The notes under the pieces: model-generated | Database searches by the model: none | Told to the model about the DNA's origin: nothing | The model's input: only the letters and a program-made list of their open reading frames with translations | Shown here: positions 1 to 11,070 of the stretch, one piece after another | Layout: the number at the start of each line of letters is the position of its first letter | Numbering within the stretch: position 1 is the first letter of the stretch | Assembly: GCA_003339415.1 (NCBI GenBank) | Contig: PDHQ01000008.1 | Coordinates: 62,001 to 126,000 of the forward strand | Source of the DNA: Ophiocordyceps camponoti-saundersi (nom. inval.) | Taxonomy: Eukaryota > Ascomycota > Sordariomycetes > Hypocreales > Ophiocordycipitaceae | Direction of reading: 5' to 3' | Length of the DNA: 64,000 nucleotides | Program-made: the position numbers and the translations under genes

Positions 1-257
1 CTCGTGGCTTACAAAGCAGACTTCGGCGCAGATCACGGCTACCCACCTAGCTAGCTCGGTGTGGCCTCCGCGAGCTCACCGAGGCACTTACCCCACCATT
101 CCGGTACAGAGCCTTTTCCGACCCGATGCACCAAACTCCCAGCTTTCCTTCTCTACGGCTGTGAGTCAATATTTCTTCTCTGTTGCTTCGAGCCAGCATC
201 ATCGACAGCCGTCTCGCCTTCCCCCCTCCCTTCCCAGGGTCCTCGGCGGCGCGGACA

Positions 258-2630
258 ATGTCACAAAAGGCAAAGAGCTCGTCCAAGGGCAAGAAGCCCG
301 CCAAGTCGGGTGAGACCAAGTCGGATCAGGTCCTCCAGGCCGTCGTATGTCCTTGATACCTTTGTATCTCTCTTTTCCGCTCGCCACGCTGACCCAGCAC
401 CCGCCGCAGGTTCTCGCGGACTCATTCCAGCACCGATTCAGACCGTTCACCCTCGAGAAACCCCGAGTAAGCGTTTTGGCAGCTTTCGGCGCTTCTCCAC
501 TGACATCTGACTTGCAAGTGTCTTCTCCCGCTGGCCAACAGGCCGTTGCTCGACTATACCCTGGAGTTCCTGGCCATGAACGGTGTCGCAGAGGTTTTCA
601 TTTACTGCGGCGCCCATTCAGATCAAGTAGAGGACTACATCAACCGTTCTCGCTGGTCGCCAGCTTCGCGCCCGAGTCCCTTCTCCCTCGTCCAGTTCGT
701 CCGCGTCTCGGATGCCCGATCAGCCGGCGACATGCTCCGTGACCTGGACAATCGCTCCCTCATCGAGGGCGATTTCATTCTCGTTCACGGCGACCTCGTC
801 TCTAACATTATGCTCGACGGCCCGCTGGCCGCTCACCGCGCACGGCGCGAAGCTGATGGGGATAACATCATGACGACAATTCTCCGCAGCGCCGGTGACG
901 ATGCTGGCCACCGTACAAAGACCAACGCCATTACCCCTGTCTTCATCGTCGACGCCAACTCAAAACGCATACTTCAATATGAGGAGACGACGCCGCTGCA
1001 GAGGAGCCGCTACCTTGCGCTCGATCCCGCCGTCGTAGACGATCTGTCCTCCGACCTTGAAGTGCGCTCCGACCTCATTGACGCCCACATCGACATCTGT
1101 ACCCCTGAGGTTCTCGCCCTCTGGTCTGAGAGCTTCGACTTCGCACTGCCGCGCGCCCACTTTCTGCACGGTGTTCTCAAAGACTGGGAGCTTAACGGCA
1201 AGATGATGTACGCTGATATTCTCGACGATGGATATGCCGCCCGTGCCAGCGACCTTCAAATGTACGACGCCATCTCCCGCGACGTCCTCGCCTGCTGGAC
1301 CGCGCCCCTGATACCGCAGAACAATGTGGCTCCCGAAGAGGGCTACCAGCGACGCCGCGACGGGCTTGTCGTTGAGTCCGTCGTCGACATCGCCCCAGAT
1401 GCCTGTCTGTCCAACACGGTTGTCGGACGCAATGTCACCGTTGGCTCGGCCTGTGTCATATCCAATAGCGTCATCGGGAGGGGTTGTCGCATAGGTGCCG
1501 GCGCCGTCATTGAGGACTCTTTTATCTGGCACGATGTGAACATCGGGGACGAGGCCAGGGTAAAGCACTCGATTCTGGCTGACGACGTCGTCGTCGGTAG
1601 AGACTGCGTCATCCCCGCCGGATGCCTGATCTCGAGCCGCGTCCGTATCAGCCCTGGCGTCAAGCTTGACGGCACCGTCGTGCTCTCGACCGCCCGCCTC
1701 ACCGGAGAACCGGTCGTCGGAGATAGAGCTCTCCTCGGGCCTGAAACCAACGCGGCCATTTTCGACCTGCAAGACAGCGATGAAGACAAGGAGGAGGGCG
1801 ACGACGACGACAGCATAGCCGACGAGGACCCGTCACACCTACAAAAGTCACTCATCTATTCGCTCGCCGACGTCAACCTCTCATCCTCTTCCGTCTCGAC
1901 CTTCTCATCCTCAACCAACGCCTCTACAACCTCTCTCTCCTCAACCGCCAACGGCACAATAGCCCCTACGATGACGACGACGACGACTACAATGACGGCT
2001 ACAACTATGACCTCTTCTCTCCCTGCCTCCAGCGGCTTCGACCCAGCAGATGACGAGTCAGCCAGAAAACAGCAGTCCTTCTATGACGACGCAGTCCACG
2101 GCCTCGTCGACGCCTTACGCGCCGAAGAAGCCACCGATTTCGACTCGGCCAAGCTCGAATTCATGGGCCTGAGACTGGGAGTCGACGCGTCCGAGAAGAT
2201 GGTGCGCCGAGCCGTCGCCACCGCCTTCGCCACCCGCGCAGCCGAGCTCCTCACGCCCCAATACGGCTCCTTGGAACCAAGCCGCGCCGCCGAGCGAGCC
2301 CTCACCCGCCACAAGGGCGCCGCCAACTTCGTCGCCGACGTCGGCGTCGCGGGCCGTAGCGTCGATTTCATCTTCGCCCTCCAGAGGGCTTTGCTTCGTC
2401 TTTCCGCTGAGACGCCCAAGATGGGGACCCTCCTCTCTGCTCTGCTGCAGCAGCTTTACGGCCTTGACGTCATCGACGAGGATGCCATTCTCGCTTGGTG
2501 GTATGATGAGGCGAATGTCGATGCTGACCTAGGCTTGGCTGCGATCAAGGAGAGGTGTGGTAAGCTTGTTGAGTGGTTGGAGAATGCCTCTGAAGAGGAG
2601 GATGATGATGATGATGATGACGACGAGTGA
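258..2630 (+). CDS. GCD6: Translation initiation factor eIF2B, epsilon subunit
   Basis: Catalytic subunit of eIF2B, the cytosolic exchange factor that converts eIF2-GDP to eIF2-GTP. Three exons (258-344, 410-466, 519-2630) give 751 residues, normal for the family. Seen: a Lys-rich N-terminus, nucleotidyltransferase-like part with LLDYTLEF (residues 58-65), hexapeptide beta-helix repeats (about 335-435, e.g. VVGRNVTVGSACVISNS), a Ser/Thr-rich linker (about 500-555), and a C-terminal W2/HEAT catalytic domain with AWWYDE and an acidic tail. Intron 1 is 65 nt (GTATGT..CAG). Intron 2 is 52 nt with a CTGAC branch site and an unusual AAG acceptor; I chose it because it restores the conserved CLLPLAN segment before LLDYTLEF, whereas the nearby CAG at 541 breaks the frame. 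The ATG at 258 is the first in frame with exon 1. The gene converges on the next gene, with 287 bp between stop codons. Confidence 0.93.
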
Positions 2631-2917
2631 AGAATCGAATTTTGTCAAGAGATAGATGGAGTGGTGAAAGATTCGGTCAGGCGTCAGAAAATGGGTATTT
2701 TGCCATCGCTGCATGAAGTGCAACCTGATCAAATTGGCTGAGTGGAATCAACATGGGTGAACTTGGTAGAGGGTATCTACATCCGACGATATCATAGGCT
2801 AATCAAACATGCCATCGCAACCCCTCAAGCCGCCCCCCTCTCCCTTGTGTGTGTCTCGTCACCCATCTCGCTCCCGTGACGATCCCTACACGGCGCCCAA
2901 GGCGCAAACAACCTTGA

Positions 2918-4754
2918 TCAGGACTTTCTACGCAAGTCAGGGAAATTAGTCTCGGGCCTCGGCGGCAGCTGTATCCCGCCCCGACCCGGCGGCGGAGGCA
3001 GTCCGCGGTTCTTCCTCTGGGATTTGAAAGCTTGGGAGTCAAAGTACGAGGGCGCATTGGAGATGTCGTCATAATCCACCCTTCTACCGTATCCGCCCTG
3101 GTCAGTCTTTGGGTCGACGTCGTCGAGGGAGCGGTAGCTGTGAAAGCCGCCTCGACCACGACCGCCTCTGCCGCCTCTGCCGCCTCTGCCGCGGTTGGGC
3201 CCGCCGCCGCGTCCGCCGCGGGCGTTGGAGTGGAAGGCCCTCGACTCGTTGCGGCCCGCAAAGTGGTGATTACGATGCGACCCGTCGTCTTCGCCGGCAA
3301 ACTTGCGCTTGGGAGGGCGCTGTGGGAAACATGATTCATACTCCTCCTCGTCTGGGTTGGCAGCCTCGACTCGAAGGATGACTTTTTCGCCCACGCTGGT
3401 CTCGAAGACGAAAGATTGATTCGATGGTACTGGTTGCCAGTTGGTGATACGGCCGGCTTCGGATGGCCTGGCATCGCCCTTCAGAGCCAGTAAGACCATG
3501 GGCACGGTGTGCTCGGTGTGATAGGGGGCTGTCGATGGCACGGGACGCACGCGGGCGGCCCACAGGCTGTCGTTGAGACTGGCGATGCCGCTGACCTCCC
3601 AGAGCATCTTGGCGCCGAGGCCGCCGACTTTCTCGAGTATGCTGGGCGAACAGGCGCGGGTGCTGATGACTATGTTGTTGCCGAAGAGCTTGAAGTCTTT
3701 GCGGGAGTCGTCGGAAGGAATCTGGGCAAGAGCCAGCATCTTTTTGGCATCGTCGGCGTTGAGCATGTAGCTGGTCGACAGAACCGTCTTTTTGATCTGG
3801 AGGCGCGCGTCGGGTGAGGTTTGGCCTGTCCGGGGCAGAGCGTCGTTATGAACGTTGAGCATTTCCTGGACCTTGGTCACCTCAGTCACCGGATCAAGGC
3901 GTGTCGTTTCATCATGGACTTGAACCACGTCAGCAATCAAGGGTGCTCGCGTAGGCGACAAGGACTGGCGGCGGGTGAAGTCGGTGAAGAAATCACGAAA
4001 GGAGTCCGAGTGTTTGGGACGATCCTCATAGACCTTGATCTCAGTGGCGTCGTGATATGTCTCTATAAGAGAGCTGAGGAAGAGCTTCTTGAAATGCAAA
4101 GTGTTGCGGAAGGCCTCGCCGTTGGGGCCGACCGCTGGCTTGAGGCCGACGATGTCGAATTCGAGGCCCTTGCTGGCGACGATGCTCTTGATGAGATCGG
4201 AGAAGGACTTTTCGGCACGACCCGTCAGAAGGACGCACAGCGCGTCTGGCTGCTCCATTGACAATCGGACGAGGTCGACGATGTTTTCGTTCCAACAGCC
4301 CTTCCAGCCTCGTGGCTGCTCCTTGTCGAAACCCTGGCCGGTGGCGGCGAGAAAGCGGCTATCGTGCCACCAGCCGCCGCCGCCGAGGAAGGTGAACTGG
4401 CCGTAAAGCCTATTTACCGTTGTCGAGTTCCATAGGAAAGGGTTGGGCGTGGGCGTCTTGAACACTGGGAAAACGTGGAATGGAAATTTGGCCGTCAGCA
4501 AGAGGCGTCGCCGCACTCTGAGAGAAGAGGAGCAGCCGAACGTGTATTGTCAAAGTCGTAGACATGCAGCGTCTTGATTTTTGCCGCATCTGCGTCTCGC
4601 CAGTCAGAAACGTCCTGCGGAAAGGCGCTCGCTATCTTTTGGGGGGGACCGCACCGGGGAGCTTCTTGTTGAGGATGGACCAGCGGCCGAGGGCGGTGGT
4701 ACTGAACTGAGAGCCTTTGGCCGCGCTCTGAGACAAGCTGTGCGAGGAAGCCAT
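2918..4754 (-). CDS. HAD-superfamily 'Swiss Army Knife' RNA repair-like protein with RGG tail
   Basis: Three exons (4754-4655, 4589-4542, 4464-2918) give 564 residues. Seen: HAD motif I DFDNT at residues 45-49, split-codon join to LFKTPTPNP, then CVLLTGRAE (HAD motif II-like Thr), matching the fungal HAD_SAK_1 family by recall. Residues 460-489 are an RGG/GR-rich block, suggesting RNA binding, and the tail is Pro/Arg-rich. Function (polynucleotide phosphatase or RNA repair) is inferred from the family only. Introns are 65 and 77 nt with weak donors (GTGCGG, GTTCGG) but good CAG acceptors; both joins rebuild a continuous conserved N-terminus. Start ATG at 4754 (MASSHSLSQSA) preferred over an in-frame ATG at 4853 because similarity seems to begin there. 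Divergent from the DUF167 gene with about 430 bp between starts. Confidence 0.85.
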
Positions 4755-5185
4755 GGCGCTCAGGGAGAGCCCTGGACGGCAGCGGAAGGGCGCGAGCATG
4801 CAAAGGCGATGAGTCTGGCGAGGAATCAAGACCGTGGTGAACTCAGACGGCACGAAATTCTGGATGCACTTTAGAGATCTTAGTCATGGGTGGTGGCGCA
4901 TTAAGAAAAAAAGAAGTAACTTTGTGGCGGTGCAGTGGCGGGGCCGGCATTACAGCATCACGATTCTCGAAATCATACAGGAAGGAAGAAGAGGCGAGGG
5001 AAAAAAAAAACACCATCTCGACATCATCGTCAGTTACCCGCGGTTGACGACTCATTCACCTACGCTTAATCGCGCCCCTACGTGGAGGAAAGGAGGGAAT
5101 CCCGGTTGCCTTGGGAGAAGCTACTTCTGCCGTCTCGGTAATCACAAGCCGCTACGGTCACTCCCCTCGTCTACTTTCATATACC
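4755..5185. promoter_or_regulatory. Shared divergent promoter region
   Basis: The 431 bp between the starts of two divergent genes (HAD-like on minus, DUF167 on plus). It must hold both 5' regions. It contains short A-runs near 4905 and 5003 but I see no convincing TATA box or repeat. Confidence 0.5.
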
Positions 5186-5599
5186 ATGGCAACAACCTCT
5201 TCCGCCATCCGCTTCATTGGGCCTCTCAACCACAAGCCTCCCCTCATGGGCGTCATCCAAATTCATCTACATGTCAACCCCGGCTCATCGAATATCAAGC
5301 TAGGAGTCGTGAAACTCTTGACTGCCGACCGCATACACATCAACATCGGCGCTCAAGCCCGCGACGGCGCCGCAAATCTGGCAACGATCGCCTTTTTAGC
5401 CCAAATCACTCAATTACCGCCCTCGCGATTTAGCTTGAGGTTTGGTCACAGGGGCCGTGAAAAGACATTTGAGATTCAAGGAGTCGAAGCCAAAACGGGC
5501 CCGCTTTTGGTCAAAAAGTTCCTCAACAAATTTCTCGCCACGCTGAAGAATGATAATAGTAAGAAAGACAAGAAGAAAGGTGATGAGAAGAAGTCGTGA
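5186..5599 (+). CDS. DUF167 (YggU/UPF0235) family protein
   Basis: Intronless gene of 137 residues. The segment with VNPGSS (near residue 30), GAQARDGAANLATIAFLA (near 60-75) and GHRGREKTFEI (near 95-105) follows the DUF167 pattern, where a short beta-alpha domain carries a PGS turn, a DGKAN-like helix start and a G-x-x-S/GR-x-K segment. The molecular role of this family is not established. The C-terminus is a lysine-rich tail (KKDKKKGDEKKS) of the sort often seen in fungal members. The ATG at 5186 lies in a good context (ACCATGG) and is preferred over an in-frame ATG at 5111. Converges on the esterase gene. Confidence 0.78.
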   Translation: MATTSSAIRFIGPLNHKPPLMGVIQIHLHVNPGSSNIKLGVVKLLTADRIHINIGAQARDGAANLATIAFLAQITQLPPSRFSLRFGHRGREKTFEIQGVEAKTGPLLVKKFLNKFLATLKNDNSKKDKKKGDEKKS

Positions 5600-5787
5600 A
5601 GGCCCACGGAGCTACGGAGTACAGATTACTGTAGCCTCAACTGCTGGGTACTACGGCGTGTCGCTCAGACAAATTCTCCGGGAGCTGCCGTCTGAGTACG
5701 CGGCAACACCAGGGACGGCCCCTTGCGGGCTTGTGTATCATGTTTCAGTTCCCGCGACCACCTCGACCGAGACAACCATCGTCTTCT

Positions 5788-6861
5788 TCATCGAAATGTT
5801 TTCCCGTACATGGAGCTCCCGTTCAGCAGATCGATGAACGCCTGCGAAAGCACCTCATGCATCTTTTCCGATGGATGCAGTTCGTCGTACCTAGATCAAG
5901 CGAGTGTCAATAACGCTCATCACACGCTCTATCATGTCACTCACCACAAGAAGCTCGACAGCTTGGCCGGCGAGTCAATGCAAGCAGAGAGACAGTTTCG
6001 GTAGGGCGTCACGGCGTTGGCCGGGGCATCGAGGAAGCGATCCGGCTTGGCCACGGCCTTTGTGAAAATGGAATGTGCGTCGAGCAACGATATGGTTGCG
6101 CCGGGCCACTGCGAACGCAGACGCAGCGGCGCGCCCTCGTCCAACATGGCATTGACGGTAGACGTGTACCGAAGCACCCTGGCGCGCTGCTCCGAGATGT
6201 TGAAAGACGCTGGGTCCCGCCAGAACTGGATATTGCCGTGACCGGCGGCGCCGGGCGTCGCATACATGGGCGCCAGCTCGAGCGGTATCTGGTTGAAGAC
6301 TACGAAACGGCGTCCTCCGGCGGCGTACAGCCTGTCGAAGACTCCCCAGACGCAGTCGACAAAGGAAGCGAGAGTAGCTCCGGGTCGCTGCGCATCCCCG
6401 AGAAAACCGTTGGTGCCGAGATCGTTGGTGCCGATCCAGAGCGCATAGACGGTGTTGTTCGGCCACCGGTTGCTGAACACGGCGGAATCGGCCTTGAAGG
6501 CGTCGAGTTCATAGCCGGACACGGACGGAAATGGCATTCCCGTGGCATTGAGAACGCGATTAGGGATCAGATCGTCAGAGCACATGGCTCCGCTGACGGC
6601 GTAGTTCCAGGACATGGCTCCTGTGCGTTGGGCCACGATGCGAGGCCAGACAAAGCCGCCGCTCAAGGTCAAATTTGAAGGAGGCAGTATCAGGCCGGCT
6701 GGCGGTGGTTTTCCATGAAGTAAGAAGTATTGCGAGCGGCTCTCATCCGTATAGCTGTCGCCAAAGCTCACGAGGTGCTCCATGTGATGGCGAGTCGTCA
6801 TTGCGCCGACGACAAGCATCGTCAGGCAGAGCGTTGTGTGCCACATCTTCGCCATGGCCAT
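5788..6861 (-). CDS. Secreted SGNH/GDSL-type esterase or lipase
   Basis: Two exons (6861-5945 and 5890-5788) give 339 residues. An N-terminal hydrophobic segment (about residues 7-21) looks like a signal peptide. The SGNH blocks are all visible: FGDSYTDE with nucleophile Ser36, the block II Gly near residue 91 (NYAVSGA), IGTNDLG with Asn146, and, only after splicing, WYDELHPSE with catalytic Asp308 and His311. The 54-nt intron (GTGAGT..CTAG) splits the Trp codon just before the Asp-His block, so the unspliced frame would miss the catalytic His. Expected reaction: hydrolysis of ester bonds in lipids or plant or host acyl esters outside the cell; the substrate cannot be told. Several N-glycosylation sequons fit secretion. 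Confidence 0.88.
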
Positions 6862-8445
6862 TCTCGCGAAGGGGCCAGCCGGAACACCACGGACATCGCT
6901 GTCGCTTTATACGATACGGATCAGCGCCACCGGCTTCCATCGTCCAATCCGAGAGGTTAGGAAAGACATGCAGGTTGGAACGTCTCTGCATGCCAAGTAC
7001 CCGGGGGAGAGACATGTTGAGAGCAGCCAGGAAGAAACGTGGGAAGACGGCATGCTAAGGAAGCTATGCAATGCGGTGACATGGACGCTCGTATTGCATC
7101 TCACAGTGCTGTGCCACGCAAATGCTGTCGTGGCAACGTGTCCTCGGGATCTGGAGGCGGTATTCGAAGTCATTGGTCCGTTCAGTCAACGCATCCCCGT
7201 CTTCCGCTTGATGCTAGCTGGCTAAGTGTGCGGGGTTGGTTGATGGAGAACAACCTATGGGAAGAGGGAGAGAGCCGACTTGCAACAGACGAAGGAAGAG
7301 TGAGCAGCCATCGAAGCTGCTCAAAGAGGTTATGTCTTTCAAAGAAGAGACAGAAAGGGAAGAGGGAGCTTATCAAGTGGCCCCCTTGCGCGCCCAGACG
7401 TCTTTCAGGGCTCCGTTCTTTTTTTACTCGATCTGATGACGCAGGCTTCAGCAAGACGGCAATAGCGTTTTGTTTCCCGGCTGGGTCTTTTCGTCCCCTG
7501 TCTGGGTCCCCTTTCCAGCAGCCGTGTCAACGCAGGGTCCCGAAAGACGGCAATTGAGTCTATTCTCTCTGCTGGACCTTCTTCCCAGCAGCCGCCTTGG
7601 CATCCTCCTAGCCGTCGGCGTGAAGGGTCTTTGTTCCATCAAGAAGCTTTCTTGGTGACGATCCTGCTGGCATCGACAGAGCGTTCGGCAGGATGAACTG
7701 GATGGCCATTGCCAAGGTGAACCCCCTGATATAGACAAGCCAAAAGTTCTCTTTTGGATGATGAGTCGGCTGGAGAGATACTTCTCCATCGACACGCAGC
7801 CGCGGTAGTCAAGTTTTGTTCGTCAAAAGACAAAGACTCACTCTCTGATAGACCGGACGCTTGATGCGTGAACGAAGAGGCTCGTATCAGCCTATGGTGA
7901 ACGGTATATGGCAGCCACTGGATGAGACCTTCTGGATGGGGCCTTCTGGGTGAGATGCTGAACAAAAAAAAAGGCGCTGCTTTGTCGTTGCTGGAAACTT
8001 ACGTTATGGCAATGCAGAGTTGATGATGAGAATATAGCGATACTTTTGATTCACTCCCTTGGACTCGCCTCGCCCTCTAGCCACAGCTCAAGCTTAGTGA
8101 CAGGTCAAGCTTGAGGTCAGAAGACAAGTCATTCGAAGTTTCTGGACGGGCATTGCTTAGCATGCAGAAAGTGTATGCTATTTTCGTCTCCTTCTCGTTG
8201 ATCCCTTGCAGGACTTGCCGATCCAGGCCGATCCAGATGGAGCTCATCTGATTGACCTTTGGACAAAGACTCTTCTTATCCGAGGCAGCTGAGTGAGGTT
8301 AAGGGTGTGTATAAGTTGAGGGCTTCAGTTCCTCCTTGTTTCGTTCTTGCCTCACTGGTCTCATCATCGACTTCTCATCGTCGACTCGATACTGCATATC
8401 TGAAGAAGAAGAAAGCAAAAAAGTCTCTAGAAAAAAACAAGAACG
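6862..8445. other. Intergenic region between divergent esterase and enterotoxin-like genes
   Basis: 1.58 kb without a supported gene. Open frames here are short, low-complexity and lack introns or motifs. It holds the upstream regions of two divergent secreted-protein genes, short purine-rich tracts near 7270-7370, and an A-run at 7962-7971. Confidence 0.55.
8310..8315 (+). promoter_or_regulatory. Possible TATA box of the enterotoxin-like gene
   Basis: TATAAG lies about 131 bp upstream of the ATG at 8446, followed by a pyrimidine-rich leader with AAG repeats. Spacing is reasonable for a fungal gene, but a single hexamer is weak evidence. Confidence 0.3.
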
Positions 8446-11070
8446 ATGCTCGCTCTGCCCCTGTGGCTCATGGGCCTCGGCTCTGCTCTTGCTTCTCCCC
8501 AGACTCCTCCGAGCAAGACGGTGGCGCCTCTGGCAGCTCCGCCGACGGCGACTGAGCTCATCATCCCACCCATTGAATTGCAGACGCCTGGTGATGTCTG
8601 GGTTTTCTTCGCGTCGAGCTACATGACGCCGGCCGACGTCTACCACGGTAGACTTCGACTCAGAGACGGGTACGAAAATTTCCTGAACTCATTCTCTATA
8701 TCCATCCCTCCGGAGGACAGTTCTCCGCCGGGTGCCTATTTCCCCCTCTATCGGACTCCGAATCTGGCGCTGCAGAACACTCCGGGTTCGCGGTGGCTCT
8801 ATCAGGTCCACGCGAGCGAGAACATGATTGATTTCGGGGAAGAGATTTGGGCTCTTGGAGGGATCAACGTGTCGCAGATCCTGGGCCATTATCGACTGTT
8901 GGGAGGGGCATCATTCGAGCTGCCGTTTGACGACCTCAGGAACTGGGCCATCCGCGATAATCCGCAGTACAGCTACTCGTGGTGGTTTGGAAGACGACTC
9001 TCGCCTTACGAATACATCTTCTGGGATGATCACGATCCCAGGTTCTCGGCCGAGATGTTCATGGAAATGCTGCCCGAGGCTGCCCAGATCGCAATCGGAT
9101 GGACCGGACGGTTCCCCTTGGCTTTCGAGTCACACCGAGCGTCGGTTTTGGTCCCGTCAAACTCGACCGGTTACAGCGAATATGGGTACATGGACGACGA
9201 TGAGGCCGCTGGAGACGAAGACGAGTACTACCTGGTGCCGCCGAAGAAGAAGCCGCTGACCAGGCCTCGCGTACGCCCGGACGGCGACGGCCAGCAAGCG
9301 GGTCCGTCGAGAGTGTCCCAATCATCGGGCATGAGCAGAACGGCAGCCTGGGTAGACTCGTTGCATGATCCGGGGCGGCCTGCGCCGGTTCTGCCATCTC
9401 CGTCGCCGTCGAGTTCGAACTCGTCGGGCTCGTCGTATACGCTCGCCACGAGCGGATACTTTGAAAGTTTCCCTTACGATTTGTACAGCCCGGTTGACAG
9501 GACTTCGATACAGCGCATCATTGAACTGGGACGACTCAATCCAATCCGTTGCTTATCCCTTCTGACCCGCCTGATCATGATGACAGGAAAGGGCAGCGCC
9601 CATGGAACTGTGCGAAGAAGACGAGCAGGTAAGAATCGATGATTGATTTGATGACGATTCGTTAAACACCGTCGTGTGTCAGCCACGTTGACTCTCTCTC
9701 TCTCTTCTTCTTCGTCTTCGTCTTCGTCTCCTGCAGCCGGCAATGATAGCTGCGCAGACCTTCGGAAAAGGCTCGATCTCCTGAACAAGCATCCCGAGTT
9801 GCTCCCTAAGAAGCCATCATCGCCCCTACCCAACATCTTCAACCTATCGTCAGTCTACGAATCCGAGTTCGCGCTGATCCGAAGCGACTTCTCGGCGACG
9901 ACGGCCCAAGAGCTGGGCTACCTACCGGCACCGGCCTTTGACGGCATACTGCAGAAAAAGGCAGACTGGTCCATCTACAACCACTATCAGGGCGTGACGG
10001 AAAAGGGCGAGGCGTCGGCTTACCTGGCGGCCACGAGGGACACCGATAAGGGTCTCAACCGGAACCGGCACCCGGACATGGCGACCTTAATTTACGTGGC
10101 CCAGGTCGGCAGCAACTTCATCCCGGTGGGTGAAACGCTCGGGATCCGTGCGCCGGAGGATTACGCCGTGGCGCGGCACTTGTCGATGCGGATGATTCAC
10201 GGCTGGCTCAACATCACGAGCGGCAAATACGAACGAAACAAGAACTTCGTCTCGTTCGGACTGTACCTGAGTTCCGCCCCCGCCCAGCCGCAGCTCGCCG
10301 GCTTCCCGGTCGGTCACGCATCATGGGCCGATGCCCCGTACCGTCGAGACGTGCGAGGATGCATCTACGTCGACCGAGGCTCGCCGGAGCCGTCGCCGGA
10401 ACGGAGGTCGGAGGCGATGGCATCCTGCACGCGCGAGACCCGTCTCGAAATCCTCAAGAGGCACGGCGAGAACTTCCTCCGCGGACTTCCCTGCGTCGCC
10501 GTCGAGCAGCTCGCCGTGTACATGGAGATTGGCAACGACGGGACGACGGAGTCGGTCTGGACTGGGTTCCCACACCAGAACGTGCTCATGTTCGAATCTG
10601 CTTCTGCGGGTACCGCTCGTTGGGTCGGAGTCGATCTTGAGATTGCGTATAAGAAGGGGGCTGTTTTGTTGAGTGAGATGGGGGATCTTGAGGTTTTGTG
10701 CTCGAGCAAGGGCTGGCATGATTCCTGGAGGCTGAAGAGTGAGTTTTTTTCTGTCTCTCTGTCTCTCTGTCTCTCTTTTCATTTGTTTCCTTCTTTCTTC
10801 CCCCTTGCTCTCTTTCTATATCCTCAAAGGGGAAGAAGAGGGGAAAGAGGTTCATCGACGGCTGACACGAAAGAAATCACAGGCCTGAAACTACGAGGCA
10901 AATGCATCGCCCCCAGGCAGCACGTCGAGTACGACCACTACGACGACCTAAACCAGGAGTTCCAGAACACGGACGGGGTGAAGAGGGTGGTTTGGAAGCA
11001 TCGACTTCTAGCCTCTCGCTGGAAGGATTGCGACGGATGTCAGGTCCTTTATCCAAAGTGGGTTGATTGA
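8446..11070 (+). CDS. Secreted protein with two heat-labile-enterotoxin-A-like (ADP-ribosyltransferase fold) domains
   Basis: Three exons: 8446-9628, then from 9683 or 9737 to 10738, then 10883-11070 (808 or 790 residues). A signal peptide is clear (residues 1-17). Domain 1 (about 50-240) carries EEIWALGGINVSQILG, like the segment that follows the catalytic glutamates in enterotoxin A. Domain 2, after the first intron, has the strand-rich LIYVAQVGSNFIPV and a helix where the glutamate motif should be (APEDYAVARHL). Between them is a charged and Ser/Pro-rich linker with an acidic EDE patch. The usual catalytic Arg position reads VFFAS, so activity may be reduced or lost. Both acceptors at intron 1 keep frame; the pyrimidine tract favours 9736. 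The last intron (10739-10882) has GTGAGT, a CTGAC branch and CAG. Families like this are expanded in insect-associated fungi; a role in host interaction is inference. Confidence 0.72.

Noticed and set aside
960..1772. 270-codon minus-strand frame opposite eIF2B epsilon
   Set aside because: Antisense shadow of the hexapeptide-repeat region.
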